Below, in pieces: positions 8,810 to 18,496 of a DNA stretch of 64,000 nt. Source of the DNA: Pseudomonas akapageensis (GTDB taxonomy: Bacteria; Pseudomonadota; Gammaproteobacteria; Pseudomonadales; Pseudomonadaceae); the NCBI RefSeq assembly GCF_011355085.1, contig NZ_VXCP01000002.1, positions 434,001 through 498,000 on the forward strand, given 5' to 3'. The stretch's first letter is position 1; each line of letters starts with the position of its first letter. The notes beneath the pieces are model-generated. The model did no database searches, was not told the DNA's origin, and was given only the letters and a program-made list of their open reading frames with translations. Position numbers and translations under genes: made by a program.

Positions 8810-9571
8810 ATGAGCATGACTTTTTCCGGGCAAGTGGCAATGGTAACCGGCGCGGCCGCAGGCATCGGCCGCGCAACAGCGCTGGCATTTGCAGCCGAGG
8901 GTTTGAAGGTTGTAGTGGCGGATCTGGATACAGCTGGCGGTGAGGGCACGGTCGAGCTGATTCGTGCGGCAGGTGGCGATGCCGTTTTTGTGCCGTGCAA
9001 CGTTACCCGAGAAGCCGATGTTCAGCAGTTGATGGAGCAGACCATCAGCACCTACGGGCGCCTGGACTATGCGTTCAACAATGCTGGTATCGAGATCGAA
9101 AAGGGCAAGCTGGCCGAAGGCAGCGAGGCCGAGTTCGATGCAATCATGGGCGTTAACGTCAAGGGTGTCTGGTTGTGCATGAAACACCAGTTGCCGTTGA
9201 TGTTGGCCCAGGGCGGCGGCGCCATCGTCAATACGGCTTCGGTGGCCGGCCTGGGCGCTGCGCCGAAGATGAGCATCTACAGCGCTTCGAAGCATGCTGT
9301 GATCGGTTTGACCAAATCGGCGGCTGTCGAATACGCGAAGAAAAAAATCCGTGTCAATGCAGTCTGTCCGGCAGTGATCGACACCGACATGTTCCGCCGT
9401 GCTCATGAAGCAGACCCGCGCAAGGCCGATTTCGTCGCGACCATGCACCCGGTCGGGCGTATCGGCAAGGTCGAAGAGATCGCCAGTGCCGTGCTTTACC
9501 TGTGCTGTGACGGGGCGGCATTCACTACGGGTCATGCCCTGGCCGTGGACGGGGGCGCGACGGCTATTTGA
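8810..9571 (+). CDS. SDR family NAD(P)-dependent oxidoreductase
   Basis: A 253-residue classical short-chain dehydrogenase. The cofactor motif TGAAAGIGRA is near residue 13 and NNAG near 90. The catalytic Ser precedes YSASK (Tyr and Lys) near residue 158, and the C-terminal segment ends in TGHALAVDGGATAI. The start at 8810 is preceded by AGAGGA with good spacing; an in-frame extension upstream to 8681 has no such signal. FabG-like SDRs act on many hydroxy or keto substrates and this one cannot be narrowed down. It is divergent from the MDR reductase. Confidence 0.88.
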   Translation: MSMTFSGQVAMVTGAAAGIGRATALAFAAEGLKVVVADLDTAGGEGTVELIRAAGGDAVFVPCNVTREADVQQLMEQTISTYGRLDYAFNNAGIEIEKGKLAEGSEAEFDAIMGVNVKGVWLCMKHQLPLMLAQGGGAIVNTASVAGLGAAPKMSIYSASKHAVIGLTKSAAVEYAKKKIRVNAVCPAVIDTDMFRRAHEADPRKADFVATMHPVGRIGKVEEIASAVLYLCCDGAAFTTGHALAVDGGATAI

Positions 9572-9730
9572 TCGTCAGGCCGACCTCGACCGTCCTGAAT
9601 GCGACGCCGACGTAGCTTTTTGCCATTAATCCGGCGCCACAGGCTTGTGCAGTGACCGGCGCCATTGCCACTCTGCGCCGATCATCGGTGGGCTTGTCGC
9701 CATTGAGCATCGGATGGGGGAGTGCGTGCA

Positions 9731-11698
9731 ATGAATGGGGCCGTGAGTGGACGCTTTGCCAACCTGGGCATGGCAAAGAAAATGGGGGTGGGCTTTGCCC
9801 TGGTGTTGCTGCTGACTGCACTGGTCGCAGCGATCGGCATTATCTCGCTGCAGACCATCAGCCAGCGTTTCGATGGTCTCAAACAGATGTCGGCGCTCAA
9901 TCGCGGCTTGCTCAAGGTGCGCCTGCTGGAGCAGGAGTTCGCCTTGCATTCGGACGTCAAGGCAGTCGATGCCTTGCATGAAGGGGTCGAGGGTTTGCAG
10001 GCGCAAGCGGCGCAGCTCAAGACCTTGGCAGCGGCCAATGTGCCGGTGATGAATGGGGTCGAGCAGGCGCTCGTGGACTATCGCCAGGCCTTCGATCAGT
10101 TCGTGGAGTTGACCCAGTCGAAGGATCTGGCGCTGGACATGGCCAGTTGGTCGGTGTCGAGCGTTGCCAATAACCTCGATGTACTCCAGGCCGGTCTTGC
10201 CGACGATGGCAGCTATACCCTGAAGGATTCCCAGGGGCAGAAAGGGGCTGAATTCATCGAGCAGGCCAATCAGGTCAGTCAGGTTGCCCGCCTGATGCTG
10301 CAGGCGATGGATGAGGCGCGTGTACGCCTGGATCAAAGCCGCAAGGGCACCGACGACAGCGCAACCCAAGGCAAGATCGCACAGGCCGACCAGGCCTTGG
10401 CGCTGGCGGGTGAACTCAAGAACAAAGTGCAGGACGCCGGCTATCAGACAGTGCTGGGTGAAGTCATCACCCATATCACCAGCTTCAGCGAGAAACTGTC
10501 CGAATACACCGATCTGCTGGCAAAGGAAAAGCAGGTCAACCTGCATCTGCATGAGCGCGCCGACCAGGTGGTGACGCTGGTCGACCAGGCCTATGTCGCC
10601 CAGGACGACGCGATGCAGGTGGAGTTGAAGAACAATGCGATGCTGATTATTGCCTCATCGGTGCTTGCCCTGCTGGTCGGGGTGCTGGCGGCCTGGATCA
10701 TCACGCGTCTGATCGTCGGTCCCTTGCGCAGTGTCATTGGCCGCGCCCAGCAGATTGCCGCAGGTGATTTGAGCGGTACGATCGAAGTCAACCGACGCGA
10801 TGAAATCGGCCAGTTGATGCAGGCCATGCAGCAGATGGGCACTGGCTTGAGCGGCATCGTCAGCGGCTTGCAGGCCGGGATCGAGCAGTTGGCCAGTTCC
10901 GCCCAATCGCTGTCGGCCGTGACCGAGCAGACCAATCTGGAAGTCAGCAGCCAGAAGGAGGAAACAGAGCAGGTCGCCACTGCCATGAACCAGATGACGG
11001 CCACGGTGCACGATGTGGCGCGCAATGCCGAAGAGGCGGCCCAGGCAGCCCAGACGGCCGATGACAAGGTGGATAGCGGCCAGCAAGTGGTGCGTCAGAG
11101 CTTGCAGCGGATCGAACAATTGGCCAGCTCCGCGACATCCGCCAGCCAGAGCATCGAGAGCCTGAGTGCCGAAATTCAGAACATCGGCACGGTGCTCGAA
11201 GTCATCAAGAGTGTCGCCGAACAGACCAACCTGCTGGCGCTCAACGCGGCGATCGAGGCGGCCAGGGCCGGTGAGCAGGGGCGCGGTTTTGCCGTGGTGG
11301 CCGATGAGGTGCGGGCGCTTGCCCGGCGCACGCAACAGTCCACCGAGGAAATCGAGCGGCTGGTCAGTGCCTTGCGCAGCGGGGCGCAATCGTCTGTCGC
11401 GCAGATCCAGAGCAGCGGCGAGCTGGTGAAACTGGCGGTGAGCGACGCGCTGCAGACTGAAAGTGCACTGGGCAGCATTGCGGCGGCGGTGTCATTGATT
11501 CAGCAGATGAACCAGCAAATAGCCGCGGCTGCCGAGGAGCAAAGTTCGGTGGCTGAAGAGATCAACCGCAGCGTTACCAGTATCCGCAGCAGCGCCGATC
11601 AGTCGGCGCTGGCGATGCAGGGCAATGCGGCGTCCAGTATCGAGCTGGCGCAGTTGGGGCGTGAGTTGAAGGGGATGGTGGGGCATTTCCGGCTTTAG
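9731..11698 (+). CDS. Methyl-accepting chemotaxis protein with HBM-type sensor domain
   Basis: A 655-residue chemoreceptor. The first membrane helix is at about residues 15-37. A periplasmic helical domain of about 260 residues resembles the double four-helix HBM module of P. putida McpS and McpQ. The second helix is at about 302-328, followed by HAMP and the signalling hairpin with the conserved tip [23 protein letters not shown] receptors characterised so far bind TCA-cycle acids or citrate; the ligand here is inferred only by family. The ATG at 9731 is preferred over the GTG at 9722 because GGGGGAG is correctly spaced from the ATG. The gene is isolated and is followed by a REPIN. Confidence 0.92.
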   Translation: MNGAVSGRFANLGMAKKMGVGFALVLLLTALVAAIGIISLQTISQRFDGLKQMSALNRGLLKVRLLEQEFALHSDVKAVDALHEGVEGLQAQAAQLKTLAAANVPVMNGVEQALVDYRQAFDQFVELTQSKDLALDMASWSVSSVANNLDVLQAGLADDGSYTLKDSQGQKGAEFIEQANQVSQVARLMLQAMDEARVRLDQSRKGTDDSATQGKIAQADQALALAGELKNKVQDAGYQTVLGEVITHITSFSEKLSEYTDLLAKEKQVNLHLHERADQVVTLVDQAYVAQDDAMQVELKNNAMLIIASSVLALLVGVLAAWIITRLIVGPLRSVIGRAQQIAAGDLSGTIEVNRRDEIGQLMQAMQQMGTGLSGIVSGLQAGIEQLASSAQSLSAVTEQTNLEVSSQKEETEQVATAMNQMTATVHDVARNAEEAAQAAQTADDKVDSGQQVVRQSLQRIEQLASSATSASQSIESLSAEIQNIGTVLEVIKSVAEQTNLLALNAAIEAARAGEQGRGFAVVADEVRALARRTQQSTEEIERLVSALRSGAQSSVAQIQSSGELVKLAVSDALQTESALGSIAAAVSLIQQMNQQIAAAAEEQSSVAEEINRSVTSIRSSADQSALAMQGNAASSIELAQLGRELKGMVGHFRL

Positions 11699-11730
11699 GC
11701 TGTCACATACTTTGTTGCCTGTCAGGGCCC

Positions 11731-11802
11731 CATCGCTGGCAAGCCAGCTCCCACAGAGACAGGCATCCTAAGTCCTCTGTGGGAGCTGGCTTGCCAGCGA
11801 TG
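11731..11802. repeat. REPIN (family 1), copy b
   Basis: Two inverted REP units, CATCGCTGGCAAGCCAGCTC and its reverse complement near the right end, enclose CCCACAGAG / CTCTGTGGG. It lies between the chemoreceptor and the convergent benE gene. Confidence 0.92.
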
Positions 11803-11808
11803 AAGGCC

Positions 11809-12999
11809 TCAGTCATTACGCCAATTCAAAATCAGCAACGTCACCACCCCCGCCACAATCCCCCAGAACGCCGAACCGATCGAAAACAACGTCAACCCCG
11901 AGGCGGTGACCATAAAGGTAATCAGCGCCGCCTCGCGCTCCCTGGCTTCGTTCATGGCAATGGTCAGGCCGTTGATGATCGAGCCGAACAAGGCCAAGGC
12001 GGCTATCGACAGCACCAGTTCCTTGGGTAGGGCGGCGAACAGCGCCGCGAGGGTTGCGCCGAAGGTCCCGGCGATGCCGTAGAAAATCCCGCACCAGACC
12101 GCCGCCGTATAGCGCTTGTTACGGTCTTCATGGGCATGCGGACCCGTGCAGATCGCCGCACTGATGGCTGCCAGGTTGATGCCGTGGGAGCCAAAGGGGG
12201 CCAGCAGCAAAGAGGCGAAACCAGTCACCGAGATCAGCGGTGAAGCCGGGACGTTGTAGCCATCGGCGCGCAGGACCGCGATGCCGGGCATGTTCTGCGA
12301 CGTCATGGCGACCACGAACAACGGGATGCCGATGCTGATGGTGGCGGCGAGTGAGAACGACGGTGTGGTCCACACTGGGGTCGCCACCTCCAGGCTGAAA
12401 CCGCTGAAATCCAGTAGCCCCATGAAGCCGGACAGGGCCGTGCCGATCAGCAGGGCCGCGAGTACCGCGTAGCGCGGTGACAACCGTTTCATCAGCAGGT
12501 AGGTGAAGAACATGCCCAGCACCAGACCGGTGCGGTGTTGCGCGGCGACGAAAATCTCACTGCCGATCTTGAACAGAATGCCGGCCAGCAGTGCCGCCGC
12601 CAGGGAGGAGGGCAGGCGCTTGACCAGGCGTTCGAAGCTGCCGGTCAGGCCGCAGATCAGGACCAGCACGGCGCAGGTGATGTATGCACCGATGGCCTCA
12701 CCGTAACTCACCCCCGACAGACTGGTAATCAACAGGGCCGCGCCCGGTGTCGACCAGGCCACGGTGATCGGCGTGCGATAACGCAATGACAGGCCAATGC
12801 TGCATGCCGCCATGCCGATCGACAGGGCCCAGATCCACGAGGATATCTGCCCGCTGCTCAGCCCGGCGGCCTGGCCGGCCTGGAACATCAGCACCAGCGA
12901 ACTGGTGTAGCCGGTCATCATTGCAATGAAACCGGCGACGACGGCAGACGGGGATGAGTCGGCCAGCGGGCGCAATTGTGCAGGCGTGGCGTCGGACAT
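11809..12999 (-). CDS. BenE-family benzoate/proton symporter-like transporter
   Basis: A 396-residue inner-membrane protein with about 11-12 hydrophobic helices and the BenE-type start (AVVAGFIAMMTGYTSSLVLMF). Conserved helices are visible (TPGAALLITS, GSHGINLAAISAAICTGPHA). BenE proteins take up benzoate with protons. No ben or cat catabolic genes are nearby, so the substrate may be different. It is divergent from the LprI-like gene at 13157 and preceded by the 157-base shared promoter region. Confidence 0.87.
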   Translation of the reverse strand: MSDATPAQLRPLADSSPSAVVAGFIAMMTGYTSSLVLMFQAGQAAGLSSGQISSWIWALSIGMAACSIGLSLRYRTPITVAWSTPGAALLITSLSGVSYGEAIGAYITCAVLVLICGLTGSFERLVKRLPSSLAAALLAGILFKIGSEIFVAAQHRTGLVLGMFFTYLLMKRLSPRYAVLAALLIGTALSGFMGLLDFSGFSLEVATPVWTTPSFSLAATISIGIPLFVVAMTSQNMPGIAVLRADGYNVPASPLISVTGFASLLLAPFGSHGINLAAISAAICTGPHAHEDRNKRYTAAVWCGIFYGIAGTFGATLAALFAALPKELVLSIAALALFGSIINGLTIAMNEAREREAALITFMVTASGLTLFSIGSAFWGIVAGVVTLLILNWRND

Positions 13000-13156
13000 G
13001 GGAGCAATCCTTTAGCAGGTGTAGGCAGTTTTTTCAGACTACCGCGCAGCCCGGGGAGTGTTGCGATACAGCGAGAGTCGCAATTAGCCATACAGTCATG
13101 GGCGCATTGGTAGGCCTGCATCCATTAGACTCTGGATGACAATCAATGGAGTGCCT

Positions 13157-13543
13157 ATGCGATACCTCTTCTCGAGCCTTGTGCTGGTGGCAGCAATACT
13201 TCCTTTCACTGCCCACGCCGCAGAAGATTGCGACGCCAATCAGCAGGCCATGAACCAATGCGCCAATAGCGAACTCGCCAAGGCCGATGCCGACCTCAAT
13301 CGCTATTACAAGGAGCAGCTGGCGTACTTGCAGAATGCGAAACAGCAGCAGGCATTCAAGGACGCCCAGCGCAAATGGATCGCCTTTCGCGATGCCGATT
13401 GCCTGTATCAGGTGGGGAAGGCCGAGGACTCGGGTTCGATCTGGCCGCTGCTTCAGGCCAAATGCCTGGCCGAGCATACGCGGCTGCGGGCGCAGCAGTT
13501 GAAGGCATTTACACAGTGCCGCAGCGAGGATTGCCCTCGCTGA
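13157..13543 (+). CDS. Secreted LprI-like (DUF1311) protein
   Basis: A 128-residue protein with a signal peptide (MRYLFSSLVLVAAILPFTAH, then AA). The mature domain is rich in Gln/Lys helices and cysteines (EDCDAN, CANSEL, DADCLYQVG, QAKCLAEHTRLRAQQL), the pattern of the LprI/DUF1311 family. Some members inhibit lysozyme, but for most the function is unknown. It is a periplasmic product. TAGACT about 25 bases upstream could be its -10 box. A family 2 REP pair follows. Confidence 0.82.
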   Translation: MRYLFSSLVLVAAILPFTAHAAEDCDANQQAMNQCANSELAKADADLNRYYKEQLAYLQNAKQQQAFKDAQRKWIAFRDADCLYQVGKAEDSGSIWPLLQAKCLAEHTRLRAQQLKAFTQCRSEDCPR

Positions 13544-13560
13544 CGACGCGGTTGCCGCGT

Positions 13561-13669
13561 TGTAGCCGCTGCCGCAGGCTGCGCTCGCGCGCGATAGCGG
13601 GCGTAAGATTTCAAGACCGCATTGGAGGTCCTGTCGGACCTCAGCGCAGCCTGGCGGCAGCGGCTACAG
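13561..13669. repeat. Family 2 REP pair, copy i
   Basis: TGTAGCCGCTGCCGCAGGCT at the left and its imperfect reverse complement GCCTGGCGGCAGCGGCTACA at the right, about 60 bases apart. An inner hairpin GAGGTCC / GGACCTC lies between. The same arms recur at 23771-23840 and 55323-55424. Confidence 0.85.
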
Positions 13670-13670
13670 G

Positions 13671-14042
13671 TTATGCGGCGGCGAAGCGCTTGTTCAGGTA
13701 ATCGATGATCACCTTGGATTCATACATCCAGGTGGTCTTGCCGTTCTCTTCGATGCGCAGGCACGGCACCTTGATCTTGCCGCCTTCGTTGAGCAGTGTC
13801 TGGCGATCCTGCTCGTTTTTCCTGGCGTCACGCAGGGCAACCGGCACATTCAGGCGGTGCAGGGTACGGCGCGTCTTCACGCAGAATGGGCAGGCGTGGA
13901 ATTGATACAGGGTCAGCCCCTTGGCGGCCTGTTCGACCTGTTTCTGGGCCGCAGCGCTGCGTTTCTGCTTGCGTGGGCGAGTAATGAAGTCGAGGAAAAC
14001 GATAAGCTGGCCCAGGCCAACCCGCAGTGCTTTGACAATCAT
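13671..14042 (-). CDS. Glutaredoxin/GST N-domain protein with membrane-proximal leader
   Basis: A 123-residue protein. The first ~20 residues are hydrophobic (IVKALRVGLGQLIVFLDFI), then basic (RPRKQKR), then a thioredoxin-fold domain. That domain begins LTLYQFHACPFCVKTRR with the redox pair Cys-Pro-Phe-Cys and the conserved KVPCLRI cis-proline region. It probably reduces disulfides or glutathione mixed disulfides, and the leader may tether it to the inner membrane. It starts 22 bases beyond the folE terminator. Confidence 0.85.
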   Translation of the reverse strand: MIVKALRVGLGQLIVFLDFITRPRKQKRSAAAQKQVEQAAKGLTLYQFHACPFCVKTRRTLHRLNVPVALRDARKNEQDRQTLLNEGGKIKVPCLRIEENGKTTWMYESKVIIDYLNKRFAAA

Positions 14043-14063
14043 GGATTGAACGCTCCGAACAAT

Positions 14064-14096
14064 AAAAAAAACCGACCTGAACAGGCCGGTTTTTTG
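14064..14096 (-). terminator. Rho-independent terminator of folE
   Basis: On the minus strand, AACCGGCCTG / CAGGTCGGTT form a hairpin with loop TT and a long T-run after it. It lies just past the folE stop at 14106 and ahead of the glutaredoxin-like gene. Confidence 0.82.
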
Positions 14097-14105
14097 AGTA
14101 GCCGA

Positions 14106-14651
14106 TTACTTGATCAGGCTAAGAAACTCGCTGCGAGTCGCCGCGTTTTCGCGGAAATCACCGAGCATTACCGAAGTAATCATCTCCGAGTTCTGTTTTT
14201 CCACACCGCGCATCATCATGCACATGTGCTTGGCTTCGATCACTACCGCGACACCCAGGGCACCGGTCACTTGCTGGACCGCCTCGGCGATCTGGCGGCT
14301 GAGGTTTTCCTGGATTTGCAGGCGGCGGGCATACATATCCACAATCCGCGCGACTTTCGACAGGCCCAGCACTTTGCCATTGGGGATATAGGCGACATGC
14401 GCCTTGCCGATGAAAGGCAGCAGATGGTGTTCGCACAGCGAGTACAACTCGATGTCCCTGACCAGGACCATTTCGCTGTTATCGGAGCTGAACAAGGCAC
14501 CATTGGTGACTTCTTCCAGGGTTTGTTCATAACCGCGGCAAAGGTACTGCATGGCTTTGGCAGCACGCTTTGGCGTGTCGCGCAGGCCTTCACGGAATGG
14601 ATCCTCGCCGATCTGGCCGAGAATCGCGGTGTAGTTCTGTTCCAGGGACAT
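14106..14651 (-). CDS. folE: GTP cyclohydrolase I
   Basis: Converts GTP to 7,8-dihydroneopterin triphosphate, the first step to folate and pterins. It has 181 residues, matching the shorter FolE paralogue of Pseudomonas. Zinc ligands are in [20 protein letters not shown] and in the C-terminal [10 protein letters not shown]. The start at 14651 ([10 protein letters not shown]) follows GGTAGGA; a longer in-frame version would run into the smr gene and has no signal. It lies about 70 bases behind the co-directional Smr gene. Confidence 0.95.
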   Translation of the reverse strand: MSLEQNYTAILGQIGEDPFREGLRDTPKRAAKAMQYLCRGYEQTLEEVTNGALFSSDNSEMVLVRDIELYSLCEHHLLPFIGKAHVAYIPNGKVLGLSKVARIVDMYARRLQIQENLSRQIAEAVQQVTGALGVAVVIEAKHMCMMMRGVEKQNSEMITSVMLGDFRENAATRSEFLSLIK

Positions 14652-14721
14652 GGTCCTACCTGTAGGATTTTTATCGCAAACGCGAAGGGTACGGCGGCTG
14701 TGACGGCGCTGCAAGTACAAG

Positions 14722-15279
14722 CTATTCGTCACGACCCTCGAGCATGGTTCGCTTGAGCATCACATAGACCGCGCCGGCGCCGCCATGACGGGGTTGGCAT
14801 GAAGTGAAGCCCAGCACCTGAGGGTGTTGACGCAGCCACGTGTTGACGTGACTTTTTATCATAGGACGTTTGCCGTCCAGACGCACGGCCTTGCCATGGG
14901 TGACGCGTACGCAGCGGACCTCGAAACGGGTAGCCTCGGCGAGAAAGGCCCACAGGGTTTCCCGGGCTTTCTCGACACTCATGCCGTGCAGGTCCAGGCT
15001 GCCTTCGAAGCCGATCTGGCCGAGCTTCAACTTGCGCATCTGGCCTTCCTGAACGCCGTCGCGCGACCAGTGCAGTTCGTCTTCCGGGCCGACATCGATC
15101 ACAAACTGATCGGACAAGCCATCAACCGTGGTGTCGTTGCTGCGAATGGTTGCTGCCTGGCGCAGGGTGTCCAGATGTTTGCGATCAGCCTTGGGTTTGC
15201 CAGTGTCGGCCCGATCATGCTTGATCGGCTTGACGCCGTGCATCTGGCTTTTGAACAGGGAAAAATCGTCGTCTTGCAT
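14722..15279 (-). CDS. Smr-domain (MutS2 C-terminal type) protein
   Basis: A 185-residue protein with an N-terminal basic linker and a C-terminal Smr domain (residues ~95-180). That domain holds [15 protein letters not shown] and [18 protein letters not shown]. The standard Smr loop is HGKG; here the last Gly is Ala. Smr proteins are nicking nucleases or RNA-binding factors; the E. coli homologues SmrA/SmrB are the closest model, and SmrB cleaves mRNA at collided ribosomes. Assignment to SmrA or SmrB is not certain. Confidence 0.86.
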   Translation of the reverse strand: MQDDDFSLFKSQMHGVKPIKHDRADTGKPKADRKHLDTLRQAATIRSNDTTVDGLSDQFVIDVGPEDELHWSRDGVQEGQMRKLKLGQIGFEGSLDLHGMSVEKARETLWAFLAEATRFEVRCVRVTHGKAVRLDGKRPMIKSHVNTWLRQHPQVLGFTSCQPRHGGAGAVYVMLKRTMLEGRDE

Positions 15280-15334
15280 GTAAGCCTCCGCTAGGAGGTC
15301 CAGTTTACGCGACTCGCCCTGCAGAGGGTTCTGC

Positions 15335-15655
15335 TCAGTCGTGTTTTTTCATCAGGTGCGGTGCCAGGTTCAGTTCCTGGCCACGGCGCATGCGGCGCCG
15401 GCAGGCGCGCCACAAGCGGACGCCGAGATACAGCAGCAACACGCCGGCCGCAATGACCAGGGCAGCACCCAGCGGGCTCGCATTGAGTTCGCCCAGGGCC
15501 GGTGGGTGCCCAAGCAGGCTGGCGGCACCGGCCATGGCCAGGAGCACGCCCAGGGTTGCCAGCAATGCGGAAAATGCCGCGCCCAGTCGCATGCGCCAAT
15601 TGCGCGGTTCGCGTTGGCGCAGTCGTCGGGCGTCGAAACCATCGGATAACTTCAT
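15335..15655 (-). CDS. Small two-helix membrane protein, unknown function
   Basis: A 106-residue protein: basic N terminus (residues 1-25), two hydrophobic helices (about 27-48 and 62-80) joined by a short loop, then a very basic tail (RLWRACRRRMRRGQ). The ATG at 15655 has GAGGAAATCGGA upstream. An in-frame extension to 15724 has no ribosome site. It lies between smr and the isochorismatase-like gene on the same strand. I do not recognise the family. Confidence 0.65.
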   Translation of the reverse strand: MKLSDGFDARRLRQREPRNWRMRLGAAFSALLATLGVLLAMAGAASLLGHPPALGELNASPLGAALVIAAGVLLLYLGVRLWRACRRRMRRGQELNLAPHLMKKHD

Positions 15656-15786
15656 TCCGATTTCCTCTATGGATATCGGGCCTTGGACCGAAACGGTGCA
15701 AGGTGGTTCCGGCGTTCTGGTCATTTACCACAGTTGCCGGGTCTAATCGGATGGACGGCCATCGGGCCATCGCTCCGGAGCGCACA

Positions 15787-16383
15787 TCAAATCAAATCTT
15801 TGGTCAGTGCCACACTGGCGAAGTTGTCCGCCATGATTGCCATTTCGGTCTGTTGAACATGCAGAGCGCTGAGCACGCCGTCCTTGAAGGGCAGGTCGCG
15901 GGTGGCGCAGGCATCTTCAGCCAGGGTGCAACGGTAACCATAGTCCTTGGCCGCACGTACGGTGGTGCTGACGCTGGAATGGCTCATGAATCCGCAGACG
16001 ATCAGGTCCAGGTGGCCGAGTTTTTCCAGCAGGGTCTGCAGGTTGGTGCCGTGGAATGCGTTGGGCAGGCGTTTTTCCACGATGGCTTCGTCGCCCTGGG
16101 GTGCAAGCTCCGGAATGAAGGCGCCGCGCTCGCCCTGTGGGTCGAACAGGCCACCCACCGTACCCAGGTGGCGAACGTGCACCACGGGACGACCGGCCTT
16201 GCGCGCGGCAGCCAGCAATTGCGCGATGTTGGCAACCGCCTCATCCATGCCCGACAGTGCCAGGGGACCGCTGAGGTATTCCCGTTGCGCGTCGATAATC
16301 ACCAGGCTGGCATGGTGGGTCTTCAGAGTGGCCGGCGGATAGCCTTTGCCACTGAGTTGGAACATCGTCTTTGGAACGGGCAT
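15787..16383 (-). CDS. Isochorismatase-fold cysteine hydrolase-like protein, catalytic Cys replaced by Ser
   Basis: A 198-residue protein with the alpha/beta fold of the isochorismatase/nicotinamidase family. Asp31 (VIIDAQREYLS) and Lys104 (VEKRLPNAF) of the usual Asp-Lys-Cys triad are present. In the third motif (VCGFMSHSSVSTTVRAAKDY) the position normally held by Cys is Ser137. True isochorismatases such as EntB also lack this Cys, so it could hydrolyse a vinyl ether; it could also be a weak or non-amidase enzyme. The start at 16383 is set by AAGGAG 7 bases upstream. It is divergent from prmB. Confidence 0.85.
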   Translation of the reverse strand: MPVPKTMFQLSGKGYPPATLKTHHASLVIIDAQREYLSGPLALSGMDEAVANIAQLLAAARKAGRPVVHVRHLGTVGGLFDPQGERGAFIPELAPQGDEAIVEKRLPNAFHGTNLQTLLEKLGHLDLIVCGFMSHSSVSTTVRAAKDYGYRCTLAEDACATRDLPFKDGVLSALHVQQTEMAIMADNFASVALTKDLI

Positions 16384-16571
16384 CGAGGGCTCCTTTGAGT
16401 AGGGCTTTTGCGACATTGTCCCCTGCTGGAGCACTTATGTGAATCGCTTCGCTTGCAGGCAGCGTGGTTACTGGCGTGTAGCCACTTGCCAGAACACCGA
16501 AACAACGCTTCAGGGAATCAAAACCTGCGTTTGGCTGTTAGAATCGCAGGTCGTATTTCAAGGAGTTTACC

Positions 16572-17480
16572 GTGATCACTTCCCGCCTGCGCACCCTGCG
16601 CGACCACATCCGTTGGGCTGTCAGCCGTTTCCATCAGGAAGAGCTGTTTTTCGGTCATGGCACCGACAACGCCTGGGACGAGGCGCGGCTATTGGTGCTG
16701 GGTGCCGTCCATCTGCCATGGGAAATCGCCGACAGCTATCTGGACTGCCGCCTGGAAGACGATGAGCTGGTTCACGTGCAGCAACTGATCAAGCGTCGTA
16801 TCGAAGAGCGCGTGCCCACGGCCTACCTGTTGGGCGAGGCCTGGTTCTGCGGCATGTCCTTCATTGTCGATGAGCGTGTGCTGATTCCGCGCTCACCGAT
16901 TGGCGAGCTGATCGAAAAGCGCTTCGAGCCCTGGCTGCACGCCGAGCCTGCGCGCATTCTCGACCTGTGCACCGGTTCGGGCTGCATCGGCATTGCTTGC
17001 GCCGATGTTTTTCCCCATGCCGAGGTGGTGCTGGCCGACTTGTCATTCGAAGCCCTGGAAGTGGCCAACCAGAACATCGAACGACATGGTCTGGAGGAGC
17101 GGGTCTACGGCGTACAGGGGGATGGCTTCAGTGGTCTGCCGGGACAGCGTTTCGACTTGATCGTATCCAACCCGCCCTATGTCGATGCCGAAGACTTCGC
17201 CGACATGCCCGAGGAGTATCACCACGAGCCGGAGCTGGGGCTGGCCTGCGGCGACGACGGCCTGGACCTGGTGCGGCGGATGCTGGCCGAGGCGGCGGAC
17301 CATCTCAATGAAAAGGGCTTGCTGATCGTGGAGGTCGGCAACAGTCAGGTGCATGTCCAGGATCTTTACCCGGAAGTGGACTTCGCCTGGCTGGAGTTCG
17401 CTCGCGGTGGGCATGGGGTGTTCATGTTGACGGCCGAGCAGTGCCGGCAGCATCAGGGGTTGTTTGCTTCCAGAGTTTGA
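16572..17480 (+). CDS. prmB: Ribosomal protein L3 N5-glutamine methyltransferase
   Basis: A 302-residue SAM-dependent enzyme that methylates a glutamine of 50S protein L3. The SAM-binding motif [16 protein letters not shown] is near residue 134 and the glutamine-binding signature NPPY near 200. The N-terminal helical domain is longer than in PrmC and fits PrmB. It starts with GTG preceded by AGGAG. A possible -10 box TAGAAT is at 16539-16544. It is followed by a REPIN and a convergent gene. Confidence 0.93.
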   Translation: MITSRLRTLRDHIRWAVSRFHQEELFFGHGTDNAWDEARLLVLGAVHLPWEIADSYLDCRLEDDELVHVQQLIKRRIEERVPTAYLLGEAWFCGMSFIVDERVLIPRSPIGELIEKRFEPWLHAEPARILDLCTGSGCIGIACADVFPHAEVVLADLSFEALEVANQNIERHGLEERVYGVQGDGFSGLPGQRFDLIVSNPPYVDAEDFADMPEEYHHEPELGLACGDDGLDLVRRMLAEAADHLNEKGLLIVEVGNSQVHVQDLYPEVDFAWLEFARGGHGVFMLTAEQCRQHQGLFASRV

Positions 17481-17490
17481 TTGGTCTTGA

Positions 17491-17574
17491 GGGCCTCATC
17501 GCTGGCAAGCCAGCTCCCACAGGGTTCGGCAGTACACATACCCTGTGGGAGCTGGCTTGCCAGCGATGAGGCCC
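17491..17574. repeat. REPIN (family 1), copy c
   Basis: Near-perfect inverted pair, GGGCCTCATCGCTGGCAAGC to GCTTGCCAGCGATGAGGCCC, with inner arms CCCACAGGG / CCCTGTGGG. It lies between convergent prmB and the next gene. Confidence 0.93.
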
Positions 17575-17591
17575 GCACGGACACACCCGAT

Positions 17592-18389
17592 TCAACGATG
17601 CGTAGCAATCCAGATCAACAACCCCGCCTGGAACACCGCAAAGGCCACCAGGCAGGTGATGGTAAAGCGCAAGCCGATATCTTCGCGCTTGTACTGGCTG
17701 ACCCGCTCTTCCTTTTCACGCAGTTTGACGTCCAGCTCCTGCAGGTTCTGCTCGGCCTGTTGCAGCATGCTCGCGGCGTCGAGGATTTCCACGACCTGCA
17801 CTTTCTCCTTGTTCCAGGTCCCGGTCAGTTCACCCACCTGAACCTCCGCGAAGCGCGCCTTCAGGTGCTGTGCATCCGCGTATTCAACGATCAGGCCATG
17901 GCTGCGCAAGACATGATCGCGGCGCAGGCGGGTATCCTCGTTCAGGCCATCCTTGCTCGGCAGAGCCATGCCTTCGACGCGATAGTGCGACCATCTTTTT
18001 TGCGCCCAGAGAATGCCTTGGGCGATCAGAAAGCGTCCCAGGCCCCGGTTGAGCGGCTCCATTTGCAGGCCGCCGGTCGGCTCGATCTGTACGTGGTGCG
18101 TCTGATGGTCGACCCAGACGTCCAGGTGATTCTGTTCCTTGCGTACTCGCTGCCCTGGTAGTTGCACGGCCAGTCGCAGCAGGCTGAGATCCTTGCTGTG
18201 ACGTTCGGCGCGGCCATATTGGACAAAGCGCAACGGACGCCCGCCGGTGCTGCGGTCGGTCGGCAGCGGGGCCAGGCGCAGCATATGGAACTGCTCGGGC
18301 ACAACGTCCGCCCACGGTTTGGCCACTTCTTCCACAGCAGGCTGCTCGGCAGCGACTTCGGGAGAGTCCTGGGTTTGGGCATCAGTCAT
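17592..18389 (-). CDS. Conserved hypothetical protein with coiled coil and C-terminal membrane anchor
   Basis: A 265-residue protein. Residues 1-30 are acidic and low in complexity, followed by a soluble domain of about 150 residues (LRLAPLPTDRSTGGRPLRFV, VDHQTHHVQIEPTGGLQMEP). A coiled coil spans about 195-235 (MLQQAEQNLQELDVKLREKE). One membrane helix near the C terminus (FTITCLVAFAVFQAGLLIWI) makes it a tail-anchored inner-membrane protein. The ATG at 18389 is used; a TTG just before is less likely. I recall a counterpart in the same place beside prmB in P. aeruginosa, also without known function. Confidence 0.75.
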   Translation of the reverse strand: MTDAQTQDSPEVAAEQPAVEEVAKPWADVVPEQFHMLRLAPLPTDRSTGGRPLRFVQYGRAERHSKDLSLLRLAVQLPGQRVRKEQNHLDVWVDHQTHHVQIEPTGGLQMEPLNRGLGRFLIAQGILWAQKRWSHYRVEGMALPSKDGLNEDTRLRRDHVLRSHGLIVEYADAQHLKARFAEVQVGELTGTWNKEKVQVVEILDAASMLQQAEQNLQELDVKLREKEERVSQYKREDIGLRFTITCLVAFAVFQAGLLIWIATHR

Positions 18390-18496
18390 CAAGGCGATCC
18401 TCTTTCGCGCAGCAAAACCGGCAACGAACTGACTGCCAGCATTGGCTTATCGGCCAATTTCTCCAGGACTGGAGGGTGCCTTGCGTGCAAATTCGC

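Noticed and set aside
9722..9730. GTG start for the chemoreceptor three codons upstream
   Set aside because: The GGGGGAG ribosome site overlaps it; spacing fits the ATG at 9731.
11779..12706. Plus-strand open frames opposite benE
   Set aside because: They are complementary shadows of a well-supported membrane transporter and show low-complexity Arg/Gln-rich translation.
14652..14732. Longer N terminus for folE (27 more residues)
   Set aside because: It would overlap the smr gene, is not FolE-like and lacks a ribosome site.
16823..17453. Minus-strand frames opposite prmB
   Set aside because: prmB has full family motifs on the plus strand; the opposite frames have none.
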